A DNA stretch of 64,000 nt from Symsagittifera roscoffensis (taxonomy: Eukaryota; Xenacoelomorpha; Acoela; Convolutidae), in NCBI RefSeq assembly GCF_963678635.1, contig NC_087068.1, positions 19,453,789 to 19,517,788 of the forward strand. The letters run 5' to 3'. The position numbers and the translations under genes were made by a program. The notes beneath the pieces were generated by a model, which was not told the DNA's origin, searched no databases, and worked only from the letters and a program-made list of their open reading frames with translations. Positions within the stretch are counted from its first letter, which is position 1; every line of letters starts with the position of its first letter. This document shows, piece after piece, positions 35,801 through 47,376 of this stretch.

Positions 35801-38800
35801 TTCCCTTCCGGGTTCTTGACAGATATACCACTTCTCCATTGTCTTCTTGCGGCGTCATCTTGATAGGAGAGTTTGCCTCACTTTCGTCAGTGGCCGAGTC
35901 GATCAACAACTCGCTCAATCTCCCTTCACACTCGTCAAGTTTATCAAGGACTTCCCGCGTTAGTAGTTGGTTGAGACCTAATTTTAGAAAAGAATGGATT
36001 CCGTAGCTCTAAACTATTGTCCAAACCTCTTCCATGAAGGCCACTCTGTCCATTCTGCATCCCGTCCTATTTTCATGGTCTCTATGATGCATCTCCCACT
36101 CTTCTTCGGGCAACGTTCCCAAGAAAGGTACTCGGGCAGCGCCTTCTATTATTCTTCCCCTTGGTGATTCCCTTAAGAGTTTCTGTTCCGTATCTTTAGA
36201 ATTGCACGGAGAGCCGCTCTTTGACAGTTTCCGGTTCATTCCCATAAAGGCCGATTGGGGTTCTAGCGTGGAAGTACCCTCGTCTGCTGGCTCAGTCGTC
36301 ACTTCCAACGCGTCCATGCCATTCTCAAAATCACTGAGGAAATTTTCAAAGTCTAGGCTGGATACTCCTCCTGTCGAAGCCTTATCGTCTTCTTTCCCAG
36401 CTTGATCGGAATCTCGTTGCATAGGTTCCTCCGACCGACGGCTTCCTCCCTGCCCATCGCCTTGTTCTGGATTCCTTCCTGACTTTGAGGGCGCATGCTC
36501 TTCACTCCTGGTCCCATCAGGAAACTTCGGTACAATTAGCCTGCCAGCTGACTGATCTTCCTCTTCTCCAAGAACTTGTTTGACTTCTTCATGTCCAAAG
36601 GGTGCTAGCATGGTTCTAGTCTGTAGGGTTCCTCCCACCGTTAACCCTGGTTTTACGCTCGTTACAATTAGGGAGGGTTCTGGTAATTCAGCCTTGCCTC
36701 TCATCACCATAGGTGCTAGGTTCAGTTGCGCCCATTCCTCATCAAGCCTCCCAGGCTTTGGAGTCGCTGCATTGCTCATTCGTCTTCTCGTTGCTTCATC
36801 CGTGTAAGCAAACTGCGTATACTGCAGCACTGCGTCATTTCTGCCCACAAAACAGGGGTCCATCGTTTCCGAGAATTTCGCCATCCTCCTCTCATTGGTC
36901 TCAAAAGCTCTCAACCTAGGAGTTTGCACTGCGGAGACTGCTCGGAGCAACATCCTTCTTATCAAGGGGAATTCAGGGATTTCCTCCGGCAGTTTCTTAT
37001 AATCGCCCCAACCCTTCGTCTCTTCTCTCACCGTGTGATATGCTGCAGTCAGTCGAGGCATTCGTGTGATCTCTCCGTTCGCTTTGTCATAGGGTCTTAG
37101 ATTCCAGAGTTTAGGGAAAACTTCAACGTGTCCCCTGTCCACTTCTCCCATACGATCAAGGAAATGATCATCAAAGTTGACGACCATCATCTCTGGCTCC
37201 GATATCTTTGCAAACAATACGTCTTCGCTCATGAGTTCTCGCAACACACGCTGGTCACACCAATTCAGCGCACTTCCGTCCACTGCTTATATGAGGTTCA
37301 GGTGCAGCAGCGACCTCCTGTATGCTTCCACCTTAACATCAGGGAACGCAAACGTGACTGCATGTCCGTATACGACCGTAACGAACTCCGTGGCTCCTGT
37401 GATCCATAAGGGATCGGTCCTCATAGCTAAGCGCAGATCGGTTAGTAGGGGCATGCCCTCAGCATGACGTCACACGTCTTCCTCTCTCTCAATCGTTTCA
37501 TCCTCTCCTGTTCCAAAGCGATTCTGCTGCAGGAGTTACTGGATAAGAGTATGCCGCAAGTCTCTTATCTTGTTCCATGAATCTGTAGATCGTTTTGCGT
37601 CAAACTTCCTCACGTTCTCTTTCATCTGCTCCGAGTAGCGTGTCAAGTTCATCAACCCTCCCAAGTTTCCATGCGTTATCGCAATCAAGGTTAGAAGTCC
37701 ATCCAATCGCAAATTCTGTACTCCTTCAGTGAGAAGTATCGCTGGCCCTCTCACAAAGTTCTCTGCTCCAAACGTCACAACTAGACCTAGTAATTCAACA
37801 ATAAATCCTTCTACTACTACTTGGAGGAATTCTTTTTATCAGGTATCGAGAAAGTGAAGGGTATTTTTTCGCCAAAAAGGACGCGGTCCATTCGACTCCT
37901 AGCACTTCCAACATGCTGTCAGTTCGTTCAAAGCCCTCTTCTCCCTTTACATTCTGTATCCAGAAAGTCTCCAGGGTCACTTGGCACACTCTGTTTACGA
38001 ACTCGGCTGATTTCTCTTTAGCATTTCCGGCCAGGTTTACCTCCTTTACTAAGTAAGCCTGGATCTTCCTGATCGTCACTGGGCCTCGCTCAAAAGCATC
38101 CACACATAAAGCTGCTATCCGAGGAGTTAAGTGCAGCCTCTGGTTAGGCTCTAGTTTTGTTCTCAAATCATCGCCTCCAGATGAGCTCTGGTCTCCTTGG
38201 AGTTCTCTCGTCTCTCTCTTCCTTCTTTTACTTCCGTTCCTCGGAACCACAAATCGTTTGACAACGCTGCGATTACTCGATGGTCATCGTCAATTCCCGG
38301 TTTCAGTTTGAGTTGTCGACTGGAGTTGGACAGTTCCAAACCCAGCACTTCGTCTAACACCAACATGTGTAGTGAATGGTTCTTAAATCCTCGCATCGCA
38401 TTCGAGATGTCAGACCACACCGCAGGTAGTTCAGCCCTGAGTGGCCTCAGATTCTCCATCTCTATTCCGCGGTTTGGGGCAGATATGATAACATCATATT
38501 TCCCTTCCGAGAGCAAAGCCACCATTACATACACGAACATCAGTCCATCCGGGAGATGTGCATATCCCAGAGACAGTGCAAACACGGCTCTCGGTGTTAT
38601 TTTAGTGAAGACAACTTCTTTCAGAGTGTCTACTACCTCACCCATTGACTCGAGGATATCTTTTATAGCTGGCCAGACAGCGGCTTTGGCTGTTGTAGGC
38701 TCTCTGAGTCTGCTCAGGAAACCTCTACTGTGTAGATGGTCATTGATGCCAGCCAACACAATTGTGATTGGGTCCATTTCTGTCTGCCATTGTACCCCGA

Positions 38801-39130
38801 TTGCCATTGACACAGATTGCATCAGGTCTAGGTCGACCGCTGCCAACTTTATAACATCAAGCCAAAATAGAGACTTGGAGGTATGCAGGAAGTCTGAACT
38901 CGCGAATACCATAATCGTTGCCTTCATTATTTCTGCCTTGTCATACGCAGCAAAGATTGCCTCATCTTTCTTGATCGCCTTCAATCCACCGTATCTCGGA
39001 ACATCACCTTCTTGATTCACTTGTTTCGGGTACGCTCTCCCTTTTACGTGTCCTGGGGGTATTTTCACCTGCCTGAATATCTTTACATGTTATCCCATCG
39101 GCGTCCTCGTCTTCAGGAATCTTCCGGGTC
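32870..39130 (-). pseudogene. Giant protein of copy A, broken
   Basis: Collinear with the intact 2090-codon ORF of copy B at 47377-53649. Pieces in transcription order are 39068-38163 (ASSDFLHTSKSLFWLD, LDEVLGLELSNSSR), 38250-37795, 37778-37536, 37283-36009 (ALNWCDQRVLRELMSEDVLF, FLGTLPEEEWEMH), 35918-35508, 35524-35119, 35122-34670, 34566-34180 (LMKPSWCPNP), 34250-33870 (FSVPKCVRLAKMSEKSY) and 33386-33123 (RLMPWFRANMT, RAFVTHRNAVTTAVKR). Frameshifts and stops separate them. The conserved blocks show which parts of the protein change slowly: the N-terminal domain and the C-terminal third. Confidence 0.85.
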
Positions 39131-39141
39131 TTTCCTCTCGA

Positions 39142-41108
39142 TTATCCTTCATCGTGGTTCAACTTCACACCTTGCAATGGTCTTGCATTCACTGGACCCA
39201 TCGTTTTGTTTGAGGGAAGTCCCTTTAAATCGGCAAATCTAAAGCGGTTGTAGAGCTTATGCCAGCAGCTGTTAACCAGTCCACGCCTGTTATTGAGTAC
39301 AGTCCGTTGACAGACAAACTCGCTCCATTCAACATCCTCATGGCATCTGCTGCAAAGCTCACCGTCTGAAGGTTCAATTTCATCAGATTCCCTTTGTACA
39401 TATGCCAGAGAGAAGGTATGGGTCTCGACCACATCAAAGAGCTCCTGTTTGGGCATCGCTCCTCTCAACTGGTGCTCGTCGTGTCTGATCTTGTATCCAA
39501 TCTAGAGGGGCTGGTTGTCTCCGCAGTCGGATTGACAGGTCCTAATCTTCGCCTAGGATAGATGGTTCTTCTCATCGGTGCTTCCCCCAGTCGATCTTGT
39601 ATGTCTGTCTTTTGCCCCGGCTCGCTAGAGCTTTGCGGCCTATAGGTCGTCACGGCTGGGACCGTTCCCAAACGTGTTTTCAAGTTAGGGGTACAAAGAT
39701 TGAAATCGTCGGTTCATTCGCAGTTTCCTCCTGCTTCAGCAATCCCGTGTCAAAGAGCTCAACTTCCATTTCATGCAAACGCTTCTGAAAGACTCGGTTC
39801 AACCAGGCTTGTCCTTCAGTGCTATCAAAATGGATCCCATCAGTGGTTAGTCTGGCCTGATCCATGGCTCTCAACTCGTGTTCAATGTCCGTCAGGATCA
39901 ACCGTCCAGCTTTCCGACTCGCAAGGTTTCTCAGGATCTTGTTCCACCTGACAACCCCTCATTATGCCTTCTTCATGTTGCTGTCAATGTTTTCGTGCTC
40001 ATTGTTACGGTGCAGACGGTCAGTACCGCGCACTTGAACTTATCCCAGAGAGTAGTAAATAGGCACACCATCATCGACTCCCATTGTGCCTCTTTCTCAT
40101 CTGAGCTTCTCGATACGTTATTCGTCCTTACTAGGATCATTACGTTAGGAATTCTTCTCGGTTTCATCAGCTCCAGCATCTGAAATAGCTGGGCTATCAT
40201 TGCAACTCCAAAAGCCATCACCGTAGTGATCTAGGAGGTCCTCAAAATTTGGAGCACTCTGACCGAGCTGTACCCCAGTATCAGATGTGATGTCCCAAGT
40301 GGCGGTTGCTGCAGGTTTACTACTGGGCTCCAAGTCGATCGAATGAAGCAGCCTCTCGGATCCGTATCCGGAACCCCTGTGAAGCTATACTTCAACTGGT
40401 TGATCTTTTGCACGTCAATCACTCGGGATACTTTCCTCGCCGGCATCTCTCGTATCTTTCTGTCTGGGATCCTAGAGCTCCTTGTTGATGACGTTGCCTT
40501 GCTAACTCCATCTTTGGTCATCACGTCTTCGGAGAGTGGTCCACATGTCTCTGTCTTCTTCCATACTGAGCACGGTCTTAGTCATTTCATCCAGCTCCTT
40601 CATGGTCTTTTCCAGTTCATCTTTCGTCCCATTTAAATCTTGCATGGTTTCGTTCGCTTGAACCTCCTCTTCTACTCTCGCCCTCTTTGGTGGCACAGCT
40701 GCTCTCAGTTGTGAACTAGACGAGGCAGCCTCGCTGTTCATTTCCAGGCCTAGGCTTGGTGGGTAAAGGCATCTCACCTGGTTGGTAGGTCCTTGAACTT
40801 CCCAACCCAGGCTTGTTTGCCAAGTCACTCCCTGAAAGAGCCCCGTTTCTTCACCTCATCACTCTCATGTTCGGGTGGTCTAGTACTCCTCTTTCTCCAT
40901 ATGCTGTCACCATCAATAAGACTTCCGTGGGGCGGTCCCCACGGTTATCATGCCCCAAGATGTTTATCAAGGCAGTCAGCAACATGACTACCTCTGGGTC
41001 CTCCACAGCGAAGTCTCCATCCATCAGCCGACGATTGATCGCATCTAACATCGGTCCCACATATGCCTCTGCCAGGTCCATCAATTCGTCTAAGTTGAAA
41101 TTGTCCAT
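39142..41108 (-). pseudogene. Coiled-coil/SGNH protein of copy A, broken
   Basis: Starts with an ATG at 41108: the first 86 codons (EDPEVVMLLTALINILG, RGDRPTEVLLM) match the N-terminal domain of the copy B protein at 56246. Frame 40828-40502 adds the proline/serine-rich linker and a coiled coil (DELEKTMKELDEMTKTV). The SGNH part is damaged: the GTND block reads RTNNVSR near 40110, while the DGIHF block is kept near 39830. Three RLG repeats (TRLGTVP, DRLGEAP, RRLGPVN) and FADLKGLP near 39240 complete the collinearity. It is a dead copy. Confidence 0.8.
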
Positions 41109-41522
41109 TTTCTTGCAGGTTTGATTTTACTATTGATTCGATGATTTGAAATCAAGTGAGTAATTAAACAATTAATCAGGTTCTAGAAAAGACGTCACAA
41201 ATATCGAATTTGTCAGTTTTACACTAGTTTTATAATAATATTTATTTAAAACAGTCAGATAAAAAGATTTTGATCCTAAAATTTTTTAAAATCAATCAAT
41301 TTCTAAAATTTTAGAATTCTACCTAAGAATGGACAGTCCAAACTTCGGATCTAATCCAAACTTCGGTCAGTCCGAACTTCGGACTTAATAACATAAATAT
41401 AACATAACATAACACACATATCACACAAGACACACATTTACTATGATGCCTTCCTACATGCAACCTAGACTCAGCCTATACTTAAATAATATTTCTTATG
41501 TAAATAAATTTGTACATTAGTA
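41109..41522 (-). other. AT-rich spacer between pol and the second gene, copy A
   Basis: Non-coding. It holds hairpin-prone repeats of TCCAAACTTCGG/GTCCGAACTTCGGAC at 41337-41387 and an ACATAAC-rich run at 41391-41420. Copy B has a spacer with the same arrangement (hairpins next to an ACATAAC-rich run) at 56247-56721. On the element strand TTTTAGGATC near 41270 is a possible splice acceptor. Confidence 0.6.
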
Positions 41523-42917
41523 TCAGAGAAGATTACGTGTATCAGTGCATACAACTCCCGTGGATGCAGTCGTCCTCGGTTCGGATCGTACACTGGAAGC
41601 GAGAGTTCCTTCACTTACCTTTCCACAAGGAAGTCTCTCAATCTCGTCAAGGACAAGACTAGGTTTTTCCGGGTCCACGTGCCGCTTCTCCGTCGCGCTC
41701 GTCACCAAGAAGTATAAGTACTCGTCACCAAGAAGCAAAGCTGTTACGCCTCCTATTCCTGGCCTCTGCTTCCAAAGGAATTCTATTTTTTTTATATTCT
41801 CTCTTAAAATCCGCTGCTAACGCTGTCTTAAAACTCATGTCTGCTGTGATCGCTATCGCACATGTTCTATTCGTGAGTATAAAATCGCTATCTGTCAACG
41901 TTATGCTTCTTGAGTTTTCATTTGGTAAGTTAAAATATGACTCAACTACTCTCCCTATGTCCGGTTTCATAGGGTCCTCACCTGTTTCTGCTTCTAGATC
42001 ACCTGTCTCTATGGCTATTCTTATTTTTTGTATTAATAATTTTTCAGTGTAGGTAAGTCCTACCCCCACTCCTCGGACAAAAATATCCATCGACGTCCCC
42101 GTCGATTGCATACCGGATATCAAATCGAGGTTGGAAGCCGGAATGAGTAATGGTCCTTCCTGCGCAGCCCAGGAGGGATCATCCCTTTCGGTTTTTACGT
42201 TTTTCATGCTTCCACGATCTACATCTTGAATTGTGACACTGGTCTCCTTTGGGTCCGACTTCATTTCGTTCAGCCATTCCAAGACGCGCAAATTCGTCAA
42301 ATCTTGTTCATATGACTCCTACCAATTCATATGAATTCTACCTCGGGCTTGGACCGGTCATCGACCAACTCCTCGTCGTGATCATCGATTATGTCAATGT
42401 CCTGTGACAATGTTATTTCTTCTAGACCCACAACTTCTTCCACTATCTTCTTTAGATCTACCCTGTCCACTATGAAGTCGTCTCCGTAAGGATTATGTTT
42501 CTTCGTGAGTCTTGTCCTGTCACTCTGTCGAGTCTGTATCGTAAATGGAAGATCCAGTTCCAAATTCTTGGGAACCTCCATTTGTTTGGGGTCTTGCCAG
42601 ACCTCCTCTGCGTAGGGTAAGGTTTCGTCATCTGCTTCGATCACGTCGTTGGGATCTAGGTCCAGTGTTGGAGTTGTTCCTTCCTCAAAGACCTCATTTC
42701 CATCGTTCTTCTCCCAGGTGCCCTTTTCGTTGACCTCACAAGCAGGGTCCATCATCAGGTAATCCCCCTCTTCCATGTCTGCAGGTATACACCAGTCCTC
42801 TGTCGATGGATTGTGTGGCTTGATGTTCTCATAGTGAGCGGCTCTGCCTGTACTCAGTCTCCACTTTTTAGGAGCTTTTTTGTTCCTTTCGGTGGTATGA
42901 CGTTCTGAAATACCCAT
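41523..42917 (-). pseudogene. Pol C-terminal extension with macro-domain-like end, copy A
   Basis: Frame 42917-42327 begins in the integrase tail (KKWRLSTGRAAHYENIKPHN) and contains GDYLMMDPACEVNE, LPYAEEVWQDP and YNPYGDDF-like blocks (NPYGDDFIVDRVD) shared with copy B. Frame 42300-41725 has DIFVRGVGVGLTYTEK and then LTDSDFILTNRTCAIAITAD, the start of the macro-like region. Frame 41738-41523 keeps YLYFLVTSATEKRHVDPE. Compared with copy B the integrase C-terminal stretch between the KKW and LSTG motifs is deleted. Stops at 42327 and shifts near 41730 break it. Confidence 0.75.
42056..42106 (-). promoter_or_regulatory. Ultraconserved 51-nt segment, copy A
   Basis: Only one base in 51 differs from 57317-57367 in copy B. 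It contains a perfect 7-bp hairpin (ATCGACG, loop of four, CGTCGAT) and, on the element strand, the purine run GGAGTGGGGGTAGGA. The neighbouring coding sequence has diverged freely, including at synonymous sites. Confidence 0.6.
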
Positions 42918-43007
42918 ACGTAGTCTTCCACTGAGTAAGCTTTTGCAACAGCTGCTTACTTATTGGATCTTTTCCTCTGCCTTACCTGTGCCTGCTGAGT
43001 GTTCCGT

Positions 43008-43800
43008 CTAAACAAGTCGTTTAACTCTTGTTGACGTCATAATCACATCCCTTACATAGACTTGTGGTGATGTTTTCTTCCCCTCATACTCCGGGTAAAA
43101 GAAAGTCAAGGGCAAAGACTTCTCGTGTCCAGTTAGCATCATGTGTGGACTAACTTCGGTGGTGGAGTGTTGCGTGCTATTGTAAGCTCCCATCACCTGT
43201 GGAAAATATCTGTCCCAATCGGTCATGTACCTGGAACAATATACACTCAGCATCGACACTAACGTTCTGTTTTGCCTTTCCACTAAGCCATTCGTCTGGG
43301 GATGGTATGTCGTCGAGTGGGCCTGAGCCACCTGCGAACGTCGCATGAGCTCTTTCGTAAGTTCTCCCACGAACGCTGTTTCGTTATCCAATTGGAACGT
43401 CATCGGACAACCATTTCTCGCTATCGACGTGCTGATTAGGTGATCGCAAGTCTCTTCTGCTGAGGCAGTTATGCGGGGCACGGCCTCTGCATTGTTCGTA
43501 AAGTGATCTATCATGACTAAGACTTGGTTATAACCACTGTCTGTCATGCATATCTTGTGGTGATCAATCTGTACCACCTCGTTAAATTCAGATGACTGGA
43601 TCGACTGCAAGGGAAAACGCAACTTCCTTGGATCCTTGACCTGTTGGCATGACAGACATGCTGTTACCCACTTCTCACATGCCTTTTTCATTCCAAGCCA
43701 CTCAAAGCGTTTTAAAATCCTCTGGTATACTATACTATGTCGATTCCCGGATGGCCCATCTGATCAGTGGACCTGAATAAAAGTTGTGTTTGATAGAGTT
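43008..43800 (-). pseudogene. Integrase core of copy A
   Basis: Frame 43691-43008 holds the second zinc-ligand pair CLSCQQ, the first catalytic Asp in VVQIDHHKI, the second in FQLDNETAF, and the Glu in QTNGLVERQNRT, so the DDE triad is present. It also keeps MGAYNST, which copy B has lost. The HxxxxH part of the zinc finger upstream is damaged (43750-43800). Confidence 0.85.
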
Positions 43801-45816
43801 GCGGCAACACTATTGCATTGTATTTGTACAGGACTTTGTCCTCTTCTCTTCTCTTGCAAGCCACGATCCCGTCCTTGTTCAGATATTACCTTCCCTCTTT
43901 CTGCATAAAGAACTGTCTCAGATTGCGATAACTGTCTTCCTCCAGATCGCTTTTGTCCGGAGCTCCATTTTCGATCCACCGTTTCGGGTTGCTCGTCATG
44001 CGGTCATTTCTCTGTGCTCGTAGTAAGTCCGAGAGTCTGTATCTCGCCTTGCAGTACGTCTTCGAGAGAGTTCCTGCTGGACCAGGTTCGAGCGCAGCAA
44101 GGGCGCCGGGCCCTTCTTGGGTAGAATCTTTATCTCGGCTGCTTTCTCTACAGGTAACTCAGGATGTCCTGGGATTGGATGTCCAGACTTATCAAACCAT
44201 CTCGTCAATGGAAGAGCTTCCTCAGTTTCTTTGTCCAGAAACGAAAATCCTTCCTTAATTTCTGCCTGATTGGCTTGCTTCTGATCCGATCTTTCATAGA
44301 AATCGGTTTTCTTGCTGAGGCTGTCAGAATTCTGGTGTTTGTCACGCATCCTGTGCTCGATTATCATATGGTAGCCATCTGACCTCACTATCCATCTACC
44401 AAAATAAATCTGATCCATCGAGTATGTCTTCAACCAGGATAACGCTCTGTTGTCCACGCGTAACTTAAAGGGAGCGCTCCCCAAGTATTCGGGGTACTTT
44501 TCCACGAATGTGACTACTGCAAACATTTCTGCTTTCGGTGCACCATATTTCATCACAATGTCACTTAACACCTTAATGCCATATGCAATGGGACGGAGAA
44601 CTGTTCTTCCATTTCATTCCTGCTCCCGATGCAGTATTCCTGAGATGGCTACTACTGATGCGTCTGTATCAAGAACATACCTGCCCTTTTTTGTAGGCAT
44701 GCCTAGCACTGGCGCTTCGCACAGTTCCCGCTTTATGTTCTCGAAGGCAGTTTGTGCTTCTTCGTTCCATTCGAACTTCTTTCCTCTGTTGCGCATCAGC
44801 TTCTGCATGGGATACACCTTGTCTGCATACCCTTTTATGAACTCACGGTAATAATTGGCAAACCCTAGGAAGCTCATGAGTTGTGTGTCCGTTCTGGGAG
44901 CCTTCCATGTCAGCACAGCCTCTACTGCTTCCGGGTCCGGCCTCACACCATGCCTGTCCACCATTCTTCCTAGATACTTGATTGAATCCCTCAGGATCTC
45001 GCATTTCGATGGTTTGCATTTCAAAACTGCTCTCTTCATTCAGTCAAAGACCTCTTCGAGCCGATGTGGTCTTCCAAGGTGGGTGTTGCTATGACCACGT
45101 CATCCACGTAACACATCACAAAGTTCCCGTCTTTTTCGTCACTCCTGTCAAAGCGTGAGCCATCAGTCTTTGAAAGTGGCCGTTGCGTTGCACAAGCCGA
45201 AGGGCATCTTCTTCCACTGGTACAACCCCAAATCACATGCGAACCGGTCTTTTCTCTCTGTCCTTCTTCCGCAGAGGAACCTGAGGAACCTTCCGCAGAG
45301 GAACCTAGTCGGAGATTCGTCGGATTTAGGTCTTCCCTCGTGAAGCCCATTCTTTCCCAAGCTTTTTATCGGCATCACGCTCACTATCGCTTCTGTGTCC
45401 AGAAGCCCTGTGAATCCGATTTTCTTTCCATTGGTGTCGAGCAGGTGTCCAGTCACATCTGCTTCTCATCCAATGTGAACCGCGTCTTGTTCCATCATGG
45501 CGCCATGACCTATCCTACGGACTTTAAGTTCTCCTTCACCCATATAGGTTTGCCCCATTTGGTCACTGTCCGTCGTCACGTGGGTCCTGGTGTAGATACT
45601 GATTCCATCCACGTTCAGCGTCACTTGATATGGTCCATACACTTCCACGTAGCGCCCGTGAAGTTTCTTTATTCGAGGCCCACCCGTTGTCAGTAGCGCT
45701 GGCTCAGCTCTTAATTCAGTGCGTGGCTCCACCTGTCTCAGATAATCTGCATATGTTGTAACATTCGCCCAAATACTACACAGCGACGGAGCGTAGAAAA
45801 AGTACCTATTAACGAC
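43801..45816 (-). pseudogene. Protease, RT and RNase H of copy A, with internal deletions
   Basis: From the LTR edge at 45816 the frame is open towards the protease. There the active-site DTG reads DTE (GLLDTEAIVSVMP, near 45395). RT then resumes only at CDLGLYQWKKMPFGLCNATA, so about a third of a pol (protease end and RT fingers) has been deleted. YVDDVVIAT is intact near 45098. Frame 45039-44614 holds the RT thumb and LDTDASVVAISGIL of RNase H, and frame 44571-43996 holds APFKLRVDNRALSWLK and RDKHQNSDSLSKK. A second deletion removes most of the linker before the integrase. Confidence 0.85.
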
Positions 45817-47339
45817 TGGCAGGCGTCAGTTACCTTAATCCTACTCGTTTTTCACCGTCTCGACCTTGCCAGTTGACTTTCTGGTCTGTCTAGGGCTAAG
45901 TAAAAAGTTACCATTTTTAGGCCATCAATCAAACGACTTTTGATCAGCTTTCGTTTACATGCGAACACAACCACATAGCTGAGTCTCGGATCCTCAGACT
46001 ACGTGATTGTCATTAAAAACACGGCTCGAACAACCTATTTTAATATGTTTTTGTGTGACAGTTCTATATTAAATCCATTGGAGATGGATTGACCCTTTCC
46101 TCTTTCTAGCTACTCATATTCTAAAATATCAAGTTACACCGGTGTTAATTTAAAGTTTCACGACATCCAAGTAGCTATACAGTCAGTTTTATATAGTCCC
46201 TTCACATAAACAGTCGCTGGGGGACCAAGCCTCCGCTCCCGTAATATTCCAGCGATAACGCTCTTATCTCTCCTAATTTGCGTCTCGGGAGGGTTCCGTG
46301 GAATATTCCTTCCCCACCGAAGCTTCCTTCTCCACTAATATCTGCTGATAAGGGTCTTATCGTGCGTTGCTGCCACGATAAGAGGCTTCTAATTCTCCGT
46401 CTCTTGTACGACTGTTTTTCACAATGTTTGTCGTTGTTCCAATTTTCGTCACTTTTTTGGCTCAAAATGGCCGTTTTTCGTATTTCTGAGAAATATCAAC
46501 TTGAAAATCGAAATTTTAAAAATAAATATTCCAGAATATTCTGACCCTCCTTTCAAGCACTTTTTTGCTGTTAAGGCCTTTTTTCTCTGATTCGTGCTTC
46601 GTCGGAAGGTTGCGCTGTGCCATCTGGCAGAATGGCACATACTCCCCGGACAGTCCCCATCAATGTCCCTATTGATCGCATAACACCGGGTTATCGTCAA
46701 GTAGTTATCCAGTTTTCTGTAATCCATCTTACAAATCGCATAAGAAAATGAAATTTATCTACCCCACCTCAACTCACTACGTGTTCACAAATGGCATCGT
46801 ACTACATCTCACTGCCTTTCAACATTTTCACAAAATTTGCACCATGAGGAGTGTCCTAGATAAAATTTCTTTTCTGACTACTTACGTCGTCTTGCTTAAA
46901 ATTTCTTTTCGCTCTTTGTGATTAAAAAGTGGGGCGTGGCACGGCCACGCACCCTTTAAAATTAACTTAACGTCACTCGCCAAGTATAATCAGTTATCTA
47001 TGCGGTCCTTTCAATATTAAAACTAAGAAACTCTGTGGCTAGAAAAGTTATTGAGTTACCCACCCTTCTCGAGCGAGTTTACTCAATCTTACCATGTCGC
47101 CACACAGTGAAATTGTGTCTTACACAGGTTAAAAACTTCAATCGTGTTTAAATAGGTAAATATACTCACCTATGTTCTATATATACATAAATAAATAGTC
47201 ATAACTAAAATTTCTTTTTCAACAATTCAAAAAATTTCAAAGTTTGGTTTGACCAAACTAAATCAAAACAAAAAGTTTCACAAGTTCAATAATCAAAACT
47301 TGGTTGATTGGTTTAAGTTTTAGCACACAAAGACAATCA
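45817..47339 (-). repeat. Giant LTR element, central LTR shared by copies A and B
   Basis: On the element strand it begins TGATTGTC directly after the polypurine tract of copy B and ends ...CTGCCA at 45817. About 80 bp further on, copy A reads open towards its protease. It therefore serves as 3' LTR of B and lies where the 5' LTR of A should be. It is about 1.5 kb long and clearly diverged from 31240-32733. No separate second LTR lies between the two bodies. Confidence 0.8.
47013..47044 (-). promoter_or_regulatory. Conserved 32-nt LTR block, central LTR
   Basis: Matches 32436-32467 at 31 of 32 positions within otherwise diverged LTRs. It lies about 300 bp from the start of the LTR on the element strand, so it could belong to the U3 promoter or to the RNA start region. 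Confidence 0.5.
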
Positions 47340-47340
47340 A

Positions 47341-47372
47341 GTTTTTTTCTCCTTCTCTTCTCTTCTTTGTCC
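47341..47372 (-). promoter_or_regulatory. Polypurine tract of copy B
   Basis: The element strand reads AAGAAGAGAAGAGAAGGAG followed by AAAAAAAC, ending just before the LTR start TGATTGTC. This is where plus-strand DNA synthesis is primed in LTR retroelements. It lies right after the stop codon of the 2090-codon ORF. Confidence 0.75.
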
Positions 47373-47376
47373 ATCT

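Noticed and set aside
38197-39015. Plus-strand 272-codon frame
   Set aside because: Antisense to a copy A fragment that aligns with the giant protein of copy B; no independent signal.
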